From NCBI RefSeq assembly GCF_012395255.1, contig NZ_JAAZQD010000003.1, forward strand, positions 124,001 to 188,000: a stretch of DNA of 64,000 nucleotides, given 5' to 3'. Of the stretch, positions 19,549 to 28,048 are shown piece after piece. Source of the stretch: Oleiagrimonas citrea (GTDB lineage: Bacteria; Pseudomonadota; Gammaproteobacteria; Xanthomonadales; Rhodanobacteraceae). The notes below the pieces were generated by a model. The model saw only the letters and a program-made list of their open reading frames with translations. It ran no database searches and had not been told where the DNA came from. The stretch's first letter is position 1. Each line of letters begins with the position of its first letter. Position numbers and translations under genes: made by a program.

Positions 19549-20022
19549 ATGAGCGTTTTTTCGCACAAGCCGCATCATCACGACCACGATGCCGAGCATT
19601 TCGTGGAGCAGGTCGTGCGTGCCAGCGAGGAGCGCGGTTTGCGCCTGACGCCGTTGCGTCGCGAGGTGCTGGAGCTGGTGGCCACGTCGGAGAAGCCCGC
19701 CAAGGCCTATGACCTGCTCGACCGCTTGCGTGAGCGGCACGGCAATGCCGCGCCGCCGACGGTCTACCGCGCGCTGGATTTCCTGCTCACGCAGGGCTTT
19801 ATCCACAAGCTCGAATCCATCAATGCCTACGTGCACTGCCCGCATCCGGCGCAGTCGCATCAGGTACCGTTCCTGATCTGCGACAAGTGCGACAGCGCGG
19901 TCGAGGTCTGCGACGGGCGGGTCGCCGAGCTGATCGCCGCGCAGGCCGATGCGCTCGGCTTCACGCCGCAGGACCAGACCCTGGAAGTGCACGGCGTCTG
20001 CAAGGGTTGCCGAGAGCGCTGA
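19549..20022 (+). CDS. zur: Zur-type Fur-family zinc regulator
   Basis: 157-aa Fur-family repressor. A His-rich start (HKPHHHDHDAEHF) is followed by the winged helix (RLTPLRREVLELV ... PPTVYRALDFLLTQGFIHKLES). The dimer domain has HCPHPAQSHQVPFLICDKCDSAVEVCDG with a CDKC pair, and a second CKGC pair near the end, giving the structural zinc site of Zur. Lack of the HHHDH iron motif of Fur supports Zur. In Zn-replete cells Zur represses zinc uptake genes. A Zur-like operator lies 186 bases beyond its stop, before the next gene. Confidence 0.92.
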   Translation: MSVFSHKPHHHDHDAEHFVEQVVRASEERGLRLTPLRREVLELVATSEKPAKAYDLLDRLRERHGNAAPPTVYRALDFLLTQGFIHKLESINAYVHCPHPAQSHQVPFLICDKCDSAVEVCDGRVAELIAAQADALGFTPQDQTLEVHGVCKGCRER

Positions 20023-20058
20023 TCCCGTCGAGCGGGTGCTTGTTTCGATAGATAAAAG

Positions 20059-20085
20059 AGGGCGTGGCAGAGACTGCCACGCCCT
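20059..20085. terminator. strong hairpin after zur
   Basis: Perfect 12-bp stem AGGGCGTGGCAG / CTGCCACGCCCT with a 3-base loop. There is no T-run after it on the plus strand; on the minus strand CTTTTATC follows the stem. It most likely ends the zur message. Confidence 0.65.
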
Positions 20086-20207
20086 GGGTCGGCGTGGGCG
20101 GGGAGAGAGAGGAGTGCCCCGCCGACGAGTGCCTGTACCGATGCCTGGTTTTGGGGAACGACCGATACATGTTGCAGGCACGAGGAGTGCCTTGGCACGC
20201 TCTATAC

Positions 20208-20220
20208 GTTATAATGTAAC
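20208..20220. promoter_or_regulatory. candidate Zur box before merC
   Basis: GTTATAATGTAAC is a 13-base near-palindrome (arms GTTATA / TGTAAC, one mismatch) that matches the gammaproteobacterial Zur consensus pattern GTTATAATATAAC. It contains TATAAT, so it would also overlap the -10 box, as operators of repressors do. It is 121 bases before the merC start. The rest of the zur-merC gap (20086-20207, 20221-20341) shows GTGCC-TT-GGCAC at 20187-20198 and nothing else. Confidence 0.6.
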
Positions 20221-20341
20221 AACGGCGGTGTAAATACTCCGTCTGAGGATTTATCGGCGGACGTGAAGTGTGTCGCTCCGCCCGTGTCGAGTCGGCCATG
20301 ATCGGCGCGTTTCGATGCATGACTGTCTGGAGATCATGTAG

Positions 20342-20785
20342 ATGCAGTGCGAGAACCCGAGCGTTTGCGATGTCGATTCCAAGTCCCGGGGTTGGTGGCT
20401 CGTTGCCGATCGTCTGGGTGCGACGGCCTCGTTCCTGTGCGCGGTGCACTGTGCGCTGCTGCCCTTCGTGATCGCGCTGCTGCCGTTGGTCGGACTCGAA
20501 TTTCTGGCCGATCACGCGTTCGAGCGCGGTTTCGTGCTGTTCGCGGCCGCGCTGGCCACGACTACGCTGGTGACCGGAAATCGCAAGCATCGGCAGCGTC
20601 TGCCGATGGTGCTGGCTGTGCCCGGCCTGATTCTTCTGGTGCTCGGTGTGACCGTGGTCGACCTGTCCGCGCATACGACGCTGCACAGCATCATGGTCAC
20701 CTGCGGCGGCCTGCTGGTGGCCTCTGCGCACGTTGTGAATCTGCGACTGGTTTATCGCGCACACGCCTTGCAGCACGCACACTGA
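20342..20785 (+). CDS. MerC-domain membrane protein
   Basis: 147 aa, four predicted membrane helices: TASFLCAVHCALLPFVIALL (about 28-48), FVLFAAALATTTLV, LPMVLAVPGLILLVLGVTVVDL and TLHSIMVTCGGLLVASAHVV. CAVHC is the MerC-family cysteine pair. MerC proteins carry mercury or other thiophilic divalent metals. Here no mer operon is present. The candidate Zur box and neighbouring zur suggest zinc handling; this is inference. The conserved HxxC-type motif AVHCALLPF begins at residue 33. Confidence 0.85.
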   Translation: MQCENPSVCDVDSKSRGWWLVADRLGATASFLCAVHCALLPFVIALLPLVGLEFLADHAFERGFVLFAAALATTTLVTGNRKHRQRLPMVLAVPGLILLVLGVTVVDLSAHTTLHSIMVTCGGLLVASAHVVNLRLVYRAHALQHAH

Positions 20786-20868
20786 ACGACGGATGCGGGC
20801 GTGGATGCGCCGCGCTCGGCGACGCACTACCATGGAGTGAACTCATCACTCACCAAGGAGCGACGCAC

Positions 20869-21009
20869 ATGGGCAAGGGCGACAAGCGCACGCGCAAGGG
20901 CAAGATCTACCGCGGCTCGCATGGCAACACGCGTCCCCGCAAGGGCAAGACGACGGCAGCCACGGCTCCGGCGCCAGCACGCAAGGCCACACGCAAGAAG
21001 GCTTCCTGA
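20869..21009 (+). CDS. small ribosomal subunit protein bTHX
   Basis: 46-aa very basic protein: MGKGDKRTRKGKIYRGSHG, then TRPRKGKTTAA and a Lys/Arg-rich tail. This is the THX family found at the top of the 30S head in some bacteria. AAGGAG lies 10 bases before the ATG. It is too short for most gene-finding length limits. It follows merC by 83 bases and ends just before a good terminator. Confidence 0.88.
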   Translation: MGKGDKRTRKGKIYRGSHGNTRPRKGKTTAATAPAPARKATRKKAS

Positions 21010-21032
21010 GCTATTGCGCGGCACGTTTCGAG

Positions 21033-21059
21033 AAAGGCTCCGCCAGTCGGGGCCTTTTT
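21033..21059 (+). terminator. Rho-independent terminator after bTHX
   Basis: AAAGGCTCC and GGGGCCTTT form a 9-bp stem (one T-G pair) with an 8-base loop, followed by a T5 tract. Confidence 0.85.
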
Positions 21060-21115
21060 CATGAGCGCGGTTTGGAACGGCCGATGTGCGTGCAGCTCCA
21101 TCGTGAGGCGGCGTC

Positions 21116-22357
21116 TCAGCCGGTTTGCGTGGCAGTGCGCCCCGCGACGAAGATCCGGTCCGCGAGCGATCCACCGATCCAGTAACTCAGTTCGGCCGGG
21201 TGACGTGCATGCCACAGCACCATGTCAGCGCGTGCTCCGTTGCGGAGTACGCCGCGATCATGCAACCCCAGCGCCTGCGCGGCGTGTACGGTCGTGCCGC
21301 GAAGCGCTTCCAGCGGTGTGAGCCGGAACAGCGTGCAGGCCATGTTCGCAGCCAGGCGCAGTGAACGCAGCGGCGCGGTGCCGGGGTTGAGATCGGTGGC
21401 GACCGCCATGGGCACGTTGTGCTCGCGGAGTGCATCGATCGGCGGAAGTTTCGTTTCACGCAAGGCGTAGAATGCACCGGGAAGCAGCACGGCGACGGTG
21501 CCGGCGTCGGCCATGGCGCGCACGCCGTGTTCGCTCAGGTATTCGAGATGGTCTGCGGATAGTCCGTCGAACGATGCAGTCAGCGTGGCACCGTCCTGGT
21601 CCGACAGCTGCTCGGCATGCAACTTGACCGGCAGTCCCAGCGCGCGGGCGCGCTCGAACAGCCGCTGTACCTGGTCGCGGGTGAAGCCGATGGTTTCGCA
21701 GAAGGCGTCGACGGCGTCGATCAGTCCTTCCTCGGCCAGAACAGGAAGCATGCGGTCGCAGACTTCGGCGACGTAGCCTTCCGCATCCTCGGCGAATTCG
21801 GGGGGCAGGGCGTGCAGGCCGAGGAAACTGGTTCGCACGGTGAGGCCCAGCGCCTCGCCGATGCGTCGTGCGACGCGCAGCATGCGGCGCTCGCTGTCCA
21901 GATCGAGGCCGTAACCGGACTTGATTTCCAGCGTGGTTACACCGTCGGCGAGCAGCGCCTGCGCGCGGGGCAGGGACTGCTCGAACAGTTCGTCTTCGCT
22001 GGCCGCGCGCGTGGCGCGTACGCTGGAGAGAATGCCGCCGCCGGCGCGGGCGATTTCCGCGTAGTCGGCACCTTCCAGGCGCATTTCGAATTCATCGGCG
22101 CGATCGCCGCCGAAGACAAGGTGGGTGTGGCAGTCGATCCATCCCGGCGTGAGCAGGCGGCCTCCGGCATCGACGACGCGCGCGGCGTCCCGCTGACCGC
22201 TCGTCAGTTCGGCAGTCGGGCCGATCCAGGTGATATGGCCGTCGACGCAGCCGACGGCGCCGTCTTCGATGAGACCGTAGCCATCGTCGCGCGCGGCATC
22301 GAGAGTCGCGATGCAGGCGTGGGTCAGCAGCAGGTCGAAGCGGTCGCGGGCAGTCAT
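21116..22357 (-). CDS. hutI: imidazolonepropionase
   Basis: Third step of histidine degradation: hydrolyses imidazolone-5-propionate to N-formimino-L-glutamate. 413 aa amidohydrolase. HTHLVF with metal His77 and His79 is visible, then EIKSGYGLD and the later AEQLSD and ATDLNPGTA segments of HutI. Its start is 9 bases after the stop of the CLC gene on the same strand, so the two are probably translated from one message. hutF and hutU are elsewhere in the window. Confidence 0.96.
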   Translation of the reverse strand: MTARDRFDLLLTHACIATLDAARDDGYGLIEDGAVGCVDGHITWIGPTAELTSGQRDAARVVDAGGRLLTPGWIDCHTHLVFGGDRADEFEMRLEGADYAEIARAGGGILSSVRATRAASEDELFEQSLPRAQALLADGVTTLEIKSGYGLDLDSERRMLRVARRIGEALGLTVRTSFLGLHALPPEFAEDAEGYVAEVCDRMLPVLAEEGLIDAVDAFCETIGFTRDQVQRLFERARALGLPVKLHAEQLSDQDGATLTASFDGLSADHLEYLSEHGVRAMADAGTVAVLLPGAFYALRETKLPPIDALREHNVPMAVATDLNPGTAPLRSLRLAANMACTLFRLTPLEALRGTTVHAAQALGLHDRGVLRNGARADMVLWHARHPAELSYWIGGSLADRIFVAGRTATQTG

Positions 22358-22366
22358 GCGGCCAGC

Positions 22367-23941
22367 TTAGCGCCGTTCGGGATCGTCGGGCGGCTTGTCT
22401 TCGGGTGCCGGCGTTGCGGCGTCGGATGCGTCATCGGAGGTCTCGTCCTTGTTGGCCGGTTCCGCGGAGACTTCTTCGAAAGCGGTGGTGCGATTGGTGG
22501 CTTCCGGTGCGGCGGCCTGGCTGTCTTCGGTGTCGATGCCAGCGAAGTGTTCGCGCTGGCGCTCCTGTTCGGCCTTTTCCTCGGCTTCGCGCAGCTGCTT
22601 CTGACGTTCCTCGAAGTCGCGTACCAGCCGTTCGGCGAAGTCCTTGTACACCGGCGTAGGGCTGAACAGCGAGGCGGCGGCGCGCGCCAGCAGGCAGGAG
22701 GCCATGATCGGAATGATCATGCTCTGGTTGTCGGTCAGCTCCATCGAGATCACCGCCGAGGTCAGCGGTGCGCCGGTGACGCCGGACAGGTACGAACTCA
22801 TGCCCAGCAGCACGACCGCAGCCACCGGCACGTGCGGCAGGAAGTGGGCGATGTTGTGCCCCAGGCCCGCGCCCACGGCCAGCGCCGGCGAGAACAGGCC
22901 GCCGGGGATGCCGGCCCAGTACGAGACCACGTTGGCGAGCAGCTTGTTGATGCCGAACCAGGCGCCGGCGGTTTCCGGCGCACCCTGCACGAAGGCGCGC
23001 GCCTGGTCGTAGCCGGTGCCGTAGACGTTGTTGTGCGAGATCAGGCCGAGCACGCCCAGCGCCAGGCCGCAGCCGACCGCGAACAGCACCGGCCAGCGGG
23101 CGCGCACGCGACCGATATAGGCCAGCGGACCACGCCGGCTGAGCAGCACCAGTCGCGCGAACAGACCGCCGAGCAGGCCGCCGACGATGCCCGTGGCCAG
23201 CACGGCCAGCCAGGCGTTGCCGAACGGCAGGTCGACGTCGACTGCGCCGAAGTAGGAGTAGTTGCCGAGTACGCCCAGCGAGACCACGCCGCCGACGATG
23301 ACCGAGGTCAGCAGCAGACCCGAGAAGCGGTGCTCGAACGCGCCGGCCAGTTCCTCGATGGCGAACACCACGCCGGCCAGCGGCGCATTGAACGCTGCGG
23401 CGATGCCGGCCGCGCCACCGGCGAGAATGAATCGCGAGGCGGCCTTGGGGTCGGTGTAGCCGAAACGCCGGCCCAGCGAATGGAACAGGCCCGCGCCGAC
23501 ATGCACGGTCGGTCCCTCGCGGCCGATCGACGCGCCGACCATCATCGCCAGCAGCGTCATGAACATCTTGCTGACGGCGATGGGCAGGGCCAGCATGCGC
23601 TCGCGGAAACCGGCGTCCTCCACGTGCAGCGTGCCGATCACCTGCGGAATGCCGCTGCCGCGGGCCGCGCGCAGCTTGCCCTCGGTGGCCCAGGCCAGCA
23701 ATCCGAACACCACCGGCGTCACGCAAAGTGGCAGCCAGGCCTTGTAGGCGACCATGCGCTGGAACAGACCGAACGACCAATCGCTGGCCTTGGCGAACAC
23801 GATCGCGGCCAGCGCGACCAGCACGGCACCCAGCCACAGGGCGATGCGTCGTTTCCAGTGATGCGGGGCGAAGAACTCGTGACCGAGCAGCGCTTCGAGA
23901 CGCGGATTGGTGGATTTGCGGGGGGCGGGGGCGTCGGGCAT
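22367..23941 (-). CDS. CLC-type chloride/proton antiporter
   Basis: 524-aa ClcA-like transporter, with about 16 membrane helices. The chloride filter motifs are seen: GSGIP (95-99), GREGP with the gating Glu142 (140-144), and GIPGGLFSPALAVGA further on. The second acidic residue used for proton transfer is kept in FNAPLAGVVFAIEE (about 184-197), so it should be an antiporter, not a channel. A charged cytoplasmic tail of about 110 residues replaces CBS domains. ATG 23941 is preferred to the upstream in-frame ATG at 24055. It heads the probable clc-hutI transcript. Confidence 0.92.
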   Translation of the reverse strand: MPDAPAPRKSTNPRLEALLGHEFFAPHHWKRRIALWLGAVLVALAAIVFAKASDWSFGLFQRMVAYKAWLPLCVTPVVFGLLAWATEGKLRAARGSGIPQVIGTLHVEDAGFRERMLALPIAVSKMFMTLLAMMVGASIGREGPTVHVGAGLFHSLGRRFGYTDPKAASRFILAGGAAGIAAAFNAPLAGVVFAIEELAGAFEHRFSGLLLTSVIVGGVVSLGVLGNYSYFGAVDVDLPFGNAWLAVLATGIVGGLLGGLFARLVLLSRRGPLAYIGRVRARWPVLFAVGCGLALGVLGLISHNNVYGTGYDQARAFVQGAPETAGAWFGINKLLANVVSYWAGIPGGLFSPALAVGAGLGHNIAHFLPHVPVAAVVLLGMSSYLSGVTGAPLTSAVISMELTDNQSMIIPIMASCLLARAAASLFSPTPVYKDFAERLVRDFEERQKQLREAEEKAEQERQREHFAGIDTEDSQAAAPEATNRTTAFEEVSAEPANKDETSDDASDAATPAPEDKPPDDPERR

Positions 23942-24312
23942 CCGCCCATTATCGCAAATCTTCGAGCCTGCGTCCGTGGCGGATCGCCGCGATTTTGTGT
24001 CGGGTTTGTCTTGCAGACAGGTTTTCGGACGTTCGGACCGGGTTGGGCGGCTCATGAAACGTCATCAATGGGCCTGCGGGGCAGGCGGGTGCCGGTTCGA
24101 TCACGTTGAATGCAGCCGAATCATCGGAGCCGTTTTGAGTCCGTCAGGGGTGATGACTGCAGAGCGCTCCCGTTTTCTCCACTTGGTCGGCTGTGAAGGA
24201 TGCAAGCGCACAGATTTCCATTGTGCGCCGGCGAGGGCTTCCATGTTGCTTGCTTGTATCGGCGCGCGTGGCGTACCCAGGCCTGTTCGAACGTCGTTCT
24301 GCCAAGGCGCGC
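23942..24312. other. gap upstream of the CLC gene
   Basis: 371 bases with no credible gene on either strand. An open frame on the plus strand covers it, but it has no domain and runs out of frame through real genes. It probably holds the CLC promoter and the 3' end of the nitrilase message. No clear terminator or operator was found. Confidence 0.5.
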
Positions 24313-25896
24313 TCAATCGTGCGTCATGTCGGGCAGGCCGCGCCGGCGCCAGCGCGTTTCGTACAGGTCGAAGCGGCGATCCTTGAGATTGGTCACCGTG
24401 CCGGAATTGCGGGCGCGTGCCAGGTTGTCCAGGCTGAGGTCGGCAAACAGCACGGTTTCGATGTTCGGCGTCGAGTCGGTCGCCACGCCATCGCGTGCGA
24501 AGGGGAAATCGCAGGGCGTGAGGATGCAGCTCTGGCCGTACTGGATGTCGAAGTTGTGCACGCCGGGCAGATTGCCGACGTTGCCGGACATGATGACGTA
24601 GCACTGGTTTTCGATGGCGCGTGCCTGGCAGCAGTAGCGCACGCGCAGGTAGCCTTCGCGCACGTCGGTGCAGAAGGGCACGAACAGCATCAGCGCGCCC
24701 TGGTCGATCAGGTGGCGTGCGACTTCGGGGAACTCGGAGTCGTAGCAGATCATCACGCCGATCGGACCGCAGTCGGTCTGGATCATGCTCGTGGTGTCGC
24801 CGCCGGTGATGCCCCACACATTGCGCTCGGACGGCGTCGGGTGCAGCTTCTCCTGCTCGTGCATGGTGCCGTCGCGCAGGCAGATGTAGCACACGTTGTG
24901 GATGTCGCCGTCGTCCATCCGTGTCGGATGCGAACCGCCGATGATGTTGATGTTGTAGCGCACCGCCAGGTTGCCGAAGAGTTCGCGCACCTGAGGCGTC
25001 CATTCGCTGAGCCGGCGGATGGTGTCGTTGGGCGACAGCTCCTCGTTCTCGATCGACAGCAGTTGCAGCGTGATCAGTTCGGGAAAGGTCACGAAGTCGG
25101 CGTCGTAGTCGGCGGCGATGTCGGTGAAGTACTCGACCTGCTGCGCGAATTCCTCGAACGAGCGGATACGGCGCTGCTGGTACTGCACGGTGGCCACGCG
25201 CACGGTCGACGGCATCGGCAGGCCGCCCGAGGCGTGCGGCACGTCGGGCTGGTCGTGCAGGGCGGGGTTGCGCCAGACCATGTGCGTGGCGTAGCCCAGC
25301 GACTGGTGATCGCCCGGTTCGTAGTTGTGCAGCAGACCGAGGACCTCGAAGCCGTTGCGCAGCTGGAAGCTCAACGTGGGGTCGCGGCGACGTCCCTCGA
25401 TCACGGCCTGGACGTAGTTCTCGGCGCTGCTGAAGCGCTTGATGGCCTTGGACAGCCCGGGAATGCGGCCGCCGAAGACGATACCGCGCAGCTTCAGGTC
25501 GGTGCACAGCTTCTTGCGCGCGGTGTACAGGCGCTGGCCGATGCGCATGCCGCGCATCTGCGGGTGCACCACGACTTCCATGCCATACAGCCAGTCGCCC
25601 TCCGGGTCGTGGCGCGAGCCGAAGCCGCCACCGGTGATCTCGGTCCAGGTGTGCGGCTTGAGCGCGGTGCCTTCGTCGATGCGGAACGTGGCGCAGTAGC
25701 CAACGATTTCGCCATCGTATTCGGCCACGAACTGGCCTTCGGGGAAGTGGGCCTGCTGGCCGCGGAGCATTTCCGCCGAATGCCCCCATTCAGGGGTGTA
25801 GACCAGGGCGGTCAGTTCGACCAGTCGGGGCACGTCGTCCAGGCGCGCCTGGCGGACGAGCAGGCGGCGTTTGTCGCGAGAATTCGTCTTGGTCAT
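24313..25896 (-). CDS. GNAT - carbon-nitrogen hydrolase (nitrilase) fusion protein
   Basis: 527 aa with two enzyme domains. Residues about 12-190 are a GNAT acetyltransferase fold (VRQARLDDVPRLVELTALVY; MEVVVHPQMRGMRIGQRLY is the acetyl-CoA loop). Residues about 240-515 are a nitrilase-superfamily domain with the full catalytic triad Glu273 (TFPELI), Lys350 (EKLHP) and Cys384 (ICYDSEFPE). Such fusions form a known branch of the nitrilase superfamily whose substrates are not settled. ATG 25896 leaves 74 bases to hutF on the other strand. The position between hutI and hutF suggests a link to C-N bond breaking in this pathway, but that is inference. Confidence 0.9.
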   Translation of the reverse strand: MTKTNSRDKRRLLVRQARLDDVPRLVELTALVYTPEWGHSAEMLRGQQAHFPEGQFVAEYDGEIVGYCATFRIDEGTALKPHTWTEITGGGFGSRHDPEGDWLYGMEVVVHPQMRGMRIGQRLYTARKKLCTDLKLRGIVFGGRIPGLSKAIKRFSSAENYVQAVIEGRRRDPTLSFQLRNGFEVLGLLHNYEPGDHQSLGYATHMVWRNPALHDQPDVPHASGGLPMPSTVRVATVQYQQRRIRSFEEFAQQVEYFTDIAADYDADFVTFPELITLQLLSIENEELSPNDTIRRLSEWTPQVRELFGNLAVRYNINIIGGSHPTRMDDGDIHNVCYICLRDGTMHEQEKLHPTPSERNVWGITGGDTTSMIQTDCGPIGVMICYDSEFPEVARHLIDQGALMLFVPFCTDVREGYLRVRYCCQARAIENQCYVIMSGNVGNLPGVHNFDIQYGQSCILTPCDFPFARDGVATDSTPNIETVLFADLSLDNLARARNSGTVTNLKDRRFDLYETRWRRRGLPDMTHD

Positions 25897-25970
25897 GGGA
25901 TGATTATGCCGCACACTGAGGCCCGAATTTTTAACCGTAGCCGGCTCACTGCGCCGGCGAGGAGTCGGCA

Positions 25971-27329
25971 ATGGACAGGACGACACTGCGCGTCGACCAG
26001 TTGTGGCGCGATGGCGCCTGGCAGCATGACGTGCGCATCGGCGTCGAGGAGACGGGCATGCTGGGCGTTCCGGACGAGCACACGGAGCAGCATCTGGGCT
26101 GGGTGCTTCCGGGCATGCCCAATCTTCATTCGCATGCGTTCCAGCGCGCCATGGCAGGGTTGGCCGAACGCCGTGGCCCCGGCGATGACAGCTTCTGGAC
26201 CTGGCGCGAGGCCATGTACGCCTTCGCTTCGCGAATCGGGCCCGATGATTTGAAGGCCATCGCGACGCAGTTGTACGTGGAAATGCTCAAGGCCGGCTAC
26301 ACGCATGTCTGCGAATTCCACTATCTGCATCAACGTCCGGATGGCCGTCCATACGAGGATGCCGCGGCGATGTCGCGCGCACTGATCGAGGCCGCCGACG
26401 AGGCGGGTATCGGCATGACGCTGCTGCCGGTGTTGTATCGGAGCGGTGGGTTCGACAGTCGTCCGTTGAACGAGCGCCAGCGGCGTTTCGGTCTGACGGT
26501 CGAGGCCTATCTGCGTCTGATCGAGCAGCTGCGCGCCGAGGAGAGTCCTATGCTGCGCATCGGCGCGGCGCTGCACTCCCTGCGCGCAGTGCCGGAGTCG
26601 GCGCTGCGCGAGGTGCTGGCGGCCGAGCCGTTGCGGCAGGGGCCGATTCATATCCACATCGCCGAGCAGGTCGGCGAGGTGCAGGACTGCCTTGCGTTGC
26701 GCAACGTGAGGCCGGTGCGCTGGCTGCTCGATCACGCGACGGTGGATGCGCGCTGGTGCCTGGTGCACGCCACGCATCTGGACGAGGACGAAGTGACCCG
26801 CCTGGCCGGGAGCGGGGCGGTGGCCGGTCTGTGTCCGACGACCGAAGCCAATCTCGGCGACGGACTGTTCGCGCTGGCCGATTACCTCGATGCCGACGGT
26901 CGTCTCGGGATCGGGTCGGACTCGCACATTTCGGTGTCACCGGTGGAGGAGTTGCGCTGGCTCGAATACGGGCAGCGCCTGCGCGCCAGGCATCGCAACA
27001 TCGCTTCGCGGCAGCGCGGGGCCAGCGTTGGCGAGCATCTGTGGCAGGCCGCGTTGGCGGGCGGTGCGCAGGCATCGGACCTGCCGCTCGGCGCGTGTGA
27101 AATCGATGCCCGCGCCGACCTGCTGGTGCTCGACGAAGATGCACCGCAACTGGCGGCGCGCGACGGGACTTCGATGCTCGACAGCTTCCTGTTCGCCGGC
27201 AATGCGCCACTGGTGCGCGATGTCATGGTCGGCGGAGCGTGGGTCGTGCGGGATTTCCGTCATCGCGACGAAGCGCGCATCGCCGCACGCTATCGCAGCG
27301 CCGTCGAGGCACTGCGCGCTACAGCGTGA
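25971..27329 (+). CDS. hutF: formimidoylglutamate deiminase
   Basis: Converts N-formimino-L-glutamate to N-formyl-L-glutamate and ammonia, the alternative to direct HutG hydrolysis. 452 aa amidohydrolase. Metal-binding NLHSHAFQRAMAG gives His53 and His55; CEFHYLHQRPDG, HIAEQVGEV, LVHATHLDEDE and IGSDSHISVS supply the other zinc and catalytic residues. This implies that the organism needs an N-formylglutamate deformylase, which is not in the window. It ends by overlapping the last 11 bases of the convergent lipoprotein gene. Confidence 0.95.
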   Translation: MDRTTLRVDQLWRDGAWQHDVRIGVEETGMLGVPDEHTEQHLGWVLPGMPNLHSHAFQRAMAGLAERRGPGDDSFWTWREAMYAFASRIGPDDLKAIATQLYVEMLKAGYTHVCEFHYLHQRPDGRPYEDAAAMSRALIEAADEAGIGMTLLPVLYRSGGFDSRPLNERQRRFGLTVEAYLRLIEQLRAEESPMLRIGAALHSLRAVPESALREVLAAEPLRQGPIHIHIAEQVGEVQDCLALRNVRPVRWLLDHATVDARWCLVHATHLDEDEVTRLAGSGAVAGLCPTTEANLGDGLFALADYLDADGRLGIGSDSHISVSPVEELRWLEYGQRLRARHRNIASRQRGASVGEHLWQAALAGGAQASDLPLGACEIDARADLLVLDEDAPQLAARDGTSMLDSFLFAGNAPLVRDVMVGGAWVVRDFRHRDEARIAARYRSAVEALRATA

Positions 27330-27975
27330 AGTGGAAGCCCTGCAGCGCTTTTTGCAGGGTCGCGAAAGCGGCGCTCTTGGTGAATGGCGGCGTCCGTGGC
27401 GGGCTGTAGACCTGCGGATTGGTGCCCGTGACCATCAGGTCGATGGCGATGCACGCTCCGTCGTGCACCAGACGGTAGCTGTGTGTGTGCATGTAGTGGT
27501 TCATGGCCGCATCACCTGCCTCGAAGTAGGTGAAACGGGCGCCGTTGACCGTGCGCGTGCCATGGTCCCCGCGCGCATTCGGCGGTGCAGTCAGGCAATC
27601 GTTCACGGCCTGCGGGTCGCGGCTGGCGCCGATGCGTAGCGCTGCGCGGGTGATGTCGTCGGAGCCGGGCACGATCAGGGCGACGATCGGATGTCCCGGG
27701 CTGCCCGGAGGCGCCCAGGCCTTCCAGGCGTCGTTGCGCATGTAGCCGTCGGCGAAACTGCGCCGCGCGATCATGTCCTGCGGGTAATCCACGCGGAAAC
27801 CGTAGGCGGAACTCTGGAAGTGAGCGAGTGGGGCGCTGCGCGTGCTTACCGGAGACGCCTGGCTGGCGTCGTGTCTGGACGCGGCGTTCTGTGTCGCGGC
27901 CCGGTCGGGCGATGAAGGCGAGCAGCCTGCGAGCAGCGTGAGCAGGCCAGTGGCGAGAGAAATCCATGGGCGCAT
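27319..27975 (-). CDS. lipoprotein of unknown function
   Basis: 218 aa. The signal peptide ends in the lipobox LLAGC (Cys about 18), so it should be anchored in the outer or inner membrane. ATG 27975 has AAGGAG 8 bases ahead. The mature part holds FQSSAYGFRVDYPQDM, common in lipoproteins with PsbP-like or DUF folds, and two cysteines (NDCL and DGACIA) that could form a disulfide. Function unknown. It is convergent with hutF and lies upstream of no partner gene. Confidence 0.75.
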   Translation of the reverse strand: MRPWISLATGLLTLLAGCSPSSPDRAATQNAASRHDASQASPVSTRSAPLAHFQSSAYGFRVDYPQDMIARRSFADGYMRNDAWKAWAPPGSPGHPIVALIVPGSDDITRAALRIGASRDPQAVNDCLTAPPNARGDHGTRTVNGARFTYFEAGDAAMNHYMHTHSYRLVHDGACIAIDLMVTGTNPQVYSPPRTPPFTKSAAFATLQKALQGFHFTL

Positions 27976-28048
27976 GATGTGCTCCTTGCGTGACGCGGTC
28001 CCAGTGTCGGCTTCGGTGTCCCGGGAGGTCAACCTTGGCGCATATGGA

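Noticed and set aside
21617-24109. 830-codon open frame on the plus strand
   Set aside because: It covers hutI and the CLC gene on the opposite strand and has no family feature.
24193-26253. 686-codon open frame on the plus strand
   Set aside because: It is the complement of the GNAT-nitrilase gene, and runs into hutF in the wrong frame.
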